Assembly (NCBI GenBank): GCA_002347185.1
Contig: DDXK01000055.1
Coordinates: 1-41,742, forward strand
Direction: 5' to 3'
Length of the DNA stretch: 41,742 nt
DNA from: Desulfobulbaceae bacterium UBA2262
GTDB lineage: Bacteria > Desulfobacterota > Desulfobulbia > Desulfobulbales > Desulfurivibrionaceae
This document shows positions 39,637 to 41,742 of the stretch, piece after piece (the first letter of the stretch is position 1; the number at the start of each line of letters is the position of its first letter). A model generated the notes under the pieces. The model was given only the letters and a program-made list of their open reading frames with translations. It was not told the origin of the DNA and made no database searches. The position numbers and the translations under genes are program-made.

Positions 39637-40292
39637 CTCCCTGCCTCCTCTGCGGAATTTTTCTGGCACCAGGTGAGCAGGATGGGATAGCGGCGGCCAT
39701 TTTTCAGCACCGCATGCACCTCCCGGCTGGCCGCCTGCCGAACCCCATGGCGCTGGAACAGGCCAAGCAGCAGGGCCGGGTCAATCCCGAAGTGGGCGAC
39801 GCCGCTGTTTTCCTCGTGGAAGCTGCCGTCCTCCGGCGCCAGATCCGCCACCGCCAGATAGCCGCCGGGCCGGAGGGAGGAGAAAAGGCGGTCGGTCACC
39901 GTTTCGAGGTCGGCGATGTGGTGCATGGCCATGCCGCTGACGATCAGGTCGAAGGTTTCCGCGGTCGGGTCCTCCCGGCTCAGGTCGCGGACAACGGTGC
40001 TGATGTTTGCCACGCCTTCCTCCCGTGTTTTTTCCCGGAGCACGGCCAGCATGCCGGGGGAGCTGTCCATGGCGAGAACGGAATGGACCAGGGGGCTTAT
40101 GGCCCTGGAGATCATGCCGGTGCCGCAGCCATATTCCAAAACCCGCATGGACGGCTGCAGAGAAATATGGCTGCGCAGGCCGGCGACGATGGCCGCGGCC
40201 AGGGCTACCCGCAAGGGCTTTTCCTCCCAGGTGGCCGCCGCTTCGTCGAAACGGGCCACGTTTTTCTCGTGTTCGGGCGGGATGGTGTGCAT
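39633..40292 (-). CDS. Class I SAM-dependent methyltransferase
   Basis: A 219-residue methyltransferase. Motif I is VLEYGCGTGM at about 51-60, followed by VLAMDSSPGML, DLIVSGMAMHHI and LFSSLRPGGYLAVADL. The substrate is unknown; related proteins modify small molecules or cell-envelope parts. AGAGGGG precedes ATG 40292; ATG 40322 is possible but has no ribosome site. It heads the three-gene minus-strand unit and diverges from the zinc-knuckle gene. The 266-base gap between them (40293-40558) holds the promoter for that gene; no clear promoter was found for this one. Confidence 0.85.
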   Translation of the reverse strand: MHTIPPEHEKNVARFDEAAATWEEKPLRVALAAAIVAGLRSHISLQPSMRVLEYGCGTGMISRAISPLVHSVLAMDSSPGMLAVLREKTREEGVANISTVVRDLSREDPTAETFDLIVSGMAMHHIADLETVTDRLFSSLRPGGYLAVADLAPEDGSFHEENSGVAHFGIDPALLLGLFQRHGVRQAASREVHAVLKNGRRYPILLTWCQKNSAEEAGR

Positions 40293-40467
40293 GGTTCCCC
40301 TCTGACGGCTGCTGTTCTTCATGGCGGAAAAAAACTGTTTCACCTTAGCGAGTCGCTCTTTTTCCTGCTCTAAAAAAATGCGCCGGCCTTGCGAAAGAGG
40401 GTATCCCCGTCCGCTTGTATCGGGAACCACGCCTGTCCTTTCTTGCTCAGGCCCGGTCTCTTTCCCT

Positions 40468-40495
40468 TTGGACAGGTCCGGCAAACTGGTATAAT
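40468..40495 (+). promoter_or_regulatory. Extended -10 sigma-70 promoter for the zinc-knuckle gene
   Basis: TTGGAC (40468-40473), 16 bases, then a perfect TATAAT (40490-40495) with an upstream TGG extension. It predicts RNA start near 40502 and a leader of about 57 bases before ATG 40559. The ribosome-binding sequence is weak (AAGGG, about 20 bases upstream). Confidence 0.6.
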
Positions 40496-40558
40496 GCACA
40501 AATCCATTCCGTGTTGTCTTTGCTTGGTCGGACTGTAAGGGATTGTGGAATACGCTTT

Positions 40559-41742
40559 ATGAAAGATGGTAAATATGCGCTCCTGCTCGCCGTTCGCCCC
40601 ATGCATTCTCTCGGGGAGGAAGCACTCGGCAAGCGGTGGCCTGACTTCCTCAAGGCGTTTCGGAGTCTTCTGCTGCAAGTCGGCGTGGAAGTGCCCGGCG
40701 GCGACGAACAGCTTTATCTTCTGGAGTATGACGAGCCCTATGCGGCGCTCACTTCCTTTTTTGAAAGCCTGACCCTTCTGAAAAAAAAGGAATGGCAGGG
40801 GCGGGGCGGGGCGATTCCCCTCCAGGCCATCCTGCACCTGCAACGCAAAAAAGATCCCCCTCCCGAATTCTTCACCGCCACTTCCTCTCTCTGGAGCGTT
40901 TTGCAGCCGGAGCTTTTTCATGTCAGCCGTACGCTCAAGGTGCAGTGGGAGCAGCTTTTTGCCGGGAAAAAGCTGCCGGCCCATCGTTTTGTCGATGTGG
41001 AGGCCGGCATTTTTCAGGTGCAGTTCGCCGAGGATGCCAGCAAGATCAGACGGGAGAAACTTTTCCCCGGCAGGTATCTTGCCGCGCAGGGAAAATACAA
41101 GGAGTGCTTCTACTGCGGGCTGGCCAATCACGTCCCGGCCAATTGCCCCACCAAGCTCCTGGCCATGGACGCCCGAGGGGTACATCTTGTCGGCTATCAG
41201 CCACTTGCGCAGATCGACGCGCTTTTTCAGAAGGACATGGCCGACCCGAAGGCCATGCAGGAGCTTCTTGCCCGCGCTGTCGCCGATCCAGCCTTGCTCC
41301 GCAAGGATCCGGCCCTGCAGGTCATTCTGGCCTATTTCGATATCTATCTCATCTACCAGCCCCGGTTTCTCGGCTATGCAGCCTTTTCCATCAGCCCGGC
41401 CTGGGACGGCAGCGGCAGGCTTGACCGGGTCAAGGTGGGGAGTCGGACCCTCTACAACGGCTTTGATTGCCTGCGGGTCGGCAAGTACAAGGAAGCCTTC
41501 GATCTGCTGGCGGCGGAAAGTCAGGCCATTGCCGGCAAACAGTTTTACGCCACCATCGGCCAGGCCTTCATCTCCCTGGAACGGGGGCGCCTGGGCGACA
41601 TGGCCCAGTTTCTGCAAATGGCCGGCAACCTGGCCAGCACCGAAAAAGAGAAGATCTATATCAGTCTGTTGCTGGCCCGCTTCCACAGTCTTGCCGGCCA
41701 TGCCTGGAAGGCGGAACAGGTGATGCAGTCGGTCGTCAATCT
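40559..41742 (+). CDS. Protein with CCHC zinc knuckle and helical repeats (3' end outside window)
   Basis: A 394-codon open frame that runs off the right edge; no stop is seen. Residues 183-196 hold a retroviral-type zinc knuckle: C183-x2-C186-x4-H191-x4-C196 in CFYCGLANHVPANC. The part before it is mixed alpha/beta without a recognised domain. After it comes a helical region that resembles TPR-type repeats (LYNGFDCLRVGKYKEAFDLL, AFISLERGRLGDMAQFL). CCHC knuckles normally bind single-stranded RNA or DNA and are rare in bacteria. No signal peptide or membrane segment is visible. It has a strong promoter and diverges from the methyltransferase operon. The function is unknown. Confidence 0.65.
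   Translation, partial: MKDGKYALLLAVRPMHSLGEEALGKRWPDFLKAFRSLLLQVGVEVPGGDEQLYLLEYDEPYAALTSFFESLTLLKKKEWQGRGGAIPLQAILHLQRKKDPPPEFFTATSSLWSVLQPELFHVSRTLKVQWEQLFAGKKLPAHRFVDVEAGIFQVQFAEDASKIRREKLFPGRYLAAQGKYKECFYCGLANHVPANCPTKLLAMDARGVHLVGYQPLAQIDALFQKDMADPKAMQELLARAVADPALLRKDPALQVILAYFDIYLIYQPRFLGYAAFSISPAWDGSGRLDRVKVGSRTLYNGFDCLRVGKYKEAFDLLAAESQAIAGKQFYATIGQAFISLERGRLGDMAQFLQMAGNLASTEKEKIYISLLLARFHSLAGHAWKAEQVMQSVVN

Overview
The window is GC-rich chromosomal DNA from a Gram-negative anaerobe, most likely a deltaproteobacterium of the Desulfobulbales type (Desulfobacterota). This placement is inferred from gene content: lipid A genes using LpxI instead of LpxH, an adenosylcobalamin-dependent (oxygen-independent) ribonucleotide reductase, the futalosine route to menaquinone, and a PxxKW-type cysteine-rich protein. 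No rRNA, tRNA, transposase, prophage, CRISPR array or integrase was seen, so this reads as core genome rather than an island.

Layout. 1-2867 (minus) is the N-terminal 955 residues of a SNF2-type helicase whose 3' end lies outside the window. 3069-4698 (plus) holds an RNase Z-like metallo-beta-lactamase protein and a Bax-inhibitor-1 family membrane protein, ending in a strong terminator. 4795-9078 (minus) holds a membrane-anchored unknown protein and a NorD/CbbO-like VWA protein paired with a NorQ/CbbQ-like AAA+ ATPase, without any recognisable client enzyme. 9231-10091 (plus) holds a small HTH/zinc-ribbon regulator and an unknown protein. 10166-10429 (minus) is the cysteine-rich PxxKW protein.

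10742-13651 (plus) carries an orphan pilC, eno and ihfA. 13826-17103 is the lipid A block lpxD-fabZ-lpxA-lpxI. It is followed not by lpxB but by a sugar-1-phosphate nucleotidyltransferase and a sugar kinase resembling the MurU/AmgK pair, then der and a PAS histidine kinase that overlaps der. nrdJ follows behind three copies of a TATCTTGT motif that may be NrdR boxes, then a membrane sensor kinase abutting a response regulator with an HD-GYP domain. A minus-strand pair (unknown membrane protein, ParB-like protein) converges on the HD-GYP gene.

30103-38564 (plus) is a menaquinone-biosynthesis run: a TetR regulator with a palindromic operator candidate just before its start codon, then mqnE, mqnC, an amidohydrolase likely to be aminofutalosine deaminase, mqnA, a UbiE/MenG methyltransferase, a UbiX flavin prenyltransferase and a UbiA-type prenyltransferase (MqnP-like). 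It ends in a secreted parvulin-type foldase. mqnB and mqnD are not in the cluster.

38643-40292 (minus) is a tightly packed methyltransferase / small membrane protein / M23 peptidase operon. The window closes with the start of a plus-strand gene for a protein carrying a retroviral-type CCHC zinc knuckle, which is rare in bacteria. Many apparently long open frames on the opposite strand of these genes are artefacts of high GC and were left out.
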